This document shows, piece after piece, positions 63,518-64,000 of a DNA stretch of 64,000 nt (within the stretch, counting starts at the first letter, position 1; each line of letters starts with the position of its first letter). Origin of the DNA: Variovorax sp. HW608 (lineage in GTDB: Bacteria > Pseudomonadota > Gammaproteobacteria > Burkholderiales > Burkholderiaceae_C); assembly GCF_900090195.1 (NCBI RefSeq), contig NZ_LT607803.1, forward strand, positions 4,304,229 to 4,368,228, in the 5' to 3' direction. Below the pieces are notes generated by a model, which ran no database searches, had not been told where the DNA came from, and saw only the letters and a list, made by a program, of their open reading frames with translations. The position numbers and the translations under genes are program-made.

Positions 63518-64000
63518 TCAGTCCACCTCGACGGCGCGCAAGCGCAGCGCATTCGTGATGACGCTCACCGACGACAGCGCCATGGCCGCCGCCGCGACGA
63601 CCGGCGACAGCAGCAGCCCGAAGAACGGGTAGAGCACGCCGGCCGCCAGCGGGATGCCCGCCACGTTGTAGGCAAAGGACAGGAACAGGTTCTGGCGGAT
63701 GTTCCGCATCGTCGCCTGCGAGAGGGTCCGCGCGCGCACGATGCCCATCAGGTCGCCCTTCAGCAAGGTGATGCCGGCGCTTTCCATCGCGACGTCCGTC
63801 CCCGTGCCCATCGCGACGCCCACGGTGGCCCGCGCCAGCGCCGGTGCATCGTTCACCCCGTCGCCGGCCATCGCGACGATCCGGCCTACGGACTGGAGGC
63901 GCTGGACGACCGCTGCCTTGTCTTCGGGGAACACCTCCGCCACCACCTCGTCGATGCCGAGCTGACGTCCAACGGCCTCTGCCGTGGTCTTGCCGTCACC
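63518..64000 (-). CDS. Copper-type P1B ATPase, C-terminal part, truncated by window edge
   Basis: The minus-strand frame is open to the end of the window and reads [40 protein letters not shown], then [20 protein letters not shown] (the hinge [10 protein letters not shown]) and [20 protein letters not shown]. Two membrane helices follow ([20 protein letters not shown] and [20 protein letters not shown]), with YN and M--S-S being the copper-pump signatures. The start and the CPC motif lie outside the window. First visible gene of the copper cluster. Confidence 0.93.
   Translation of the reverse strand, partial: GDGKTTAEAVGRQLGIDEVVAEVFPEDKAAVVQRLQSVGRIVAMAGDGVNDAPALARATVGVAMGTGTDVAMESAGITLLKGDLMGIVRARTLSQATMRNIRQNLFLSFAYNVAGIPLAAGVLYPFFGLLLSPVVAAAAMALSSVSVITNALRLRAVEVD

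Overview
The window looks like a Burkholderiales chromosome, most probably a Comamonadaceae or Alcaligenaceae relative (Variovorax-like). The basis is high GC, several orphan Bug-type (tripartite tricarboxylate) periplasmic binding proteins, CaiB/BaiF CoA-transferases beside them, lactate permease plus FMN lactate dehydrogenase, and a copABCD operon. No rRNA, tRNA or CRISPR was seen. The genus is an inference.

Layout. 1-5 kb: remains of a CoA-thioester catabolic cluster (Bug protein, CoA-transferase, enoyl-CoA hydratase) that decays into gene fragments (Bug, short-chain dehydrogenase, acyl-CoA dehydrogenase) and a truncated H-NS-like protein. 5.3-12.5 kb, minus strand: a three-subunit molybdenum hydroxylase (FAD, 2Fe-2S and molybdopterin subunits) with an alpha/beta hydrolase, enoyl-CoA hydratase, CoxG-like protein and Bug protein, and a divergent LysR regulator. 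14-20.9 kb: thioesterase, acyl-CoA dehydrogenase, FadR-type GntR regulator, a carotenoid/lignostilbene-type oxygenase, Bug protein and CoA-transferase. Two FadR-type operator palindromes lie in the divergent promoter region. 20.9-24.7 kb: a complete IS66 element (21161-24331) with 8-bp target duplications, set in an IS110 remnant and next to an IS21 istB remnant. 24.7-27.3 kb: MarR regulator, two palindromes and a tannase/feruloyl-esterase lipoprotein. 27.5-29.3 kb: DoxX protein, a transposase fragment and a broken etfA.

29.6-48.5 kb is the most interesting block. It is one long plus-strand locus, probably an operon, headed by an IclR regulator with strong palindromic half-sites. It encodes a dipeptide/oligopeptide-type ABC transporter (binding protein, two permeases, fused double ATPase), an amidase, a nitrilase-superfamily amidohydrolase, a gamma-glutamyltransferase-like hydrolase without a signal peptide, a gamma-aminobutyraldehyde-type dehydrogenase, a kinase resembling hydroxylysine kinase, a class-III PLP enzyme resembling ethanolamine-phosphate/phosphohydroxylysine phospho-lyases, a PYROXD2/phytoene-desaturase-like flavoprotein, a small predicted beta-barrel protein, a tartrate/malate-type dehydrogenase and a succinate-semialdehyde-type dehydrogenase. 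Many neighbours overlap by 1-4 bases. My reading is an import, deacylation, phosphorylation, phospho-elimination and aldehyde-oxidation route for an acylated amino-alcohol or hydroxylysine-like compound. This is an inference from family resemblance.

48.5-49.6 kb: a broken acyl-CoA dehydrogenase, unassigned sequence and a CG-dinucleotide tract that marks a visible change to higher-GC, core-like DNA. 49.6-58.8 kb: lldD-lldP with a LysR gene, a broken MFS gene, a small secreted repeat protein, Bug protein, M20 amidohydrolase, LysR and UspA. 58.9-64 kb, minus strand: copper resistance (P-type ATPase end, DUF2946-like protein, copA, copB, copC, copD).
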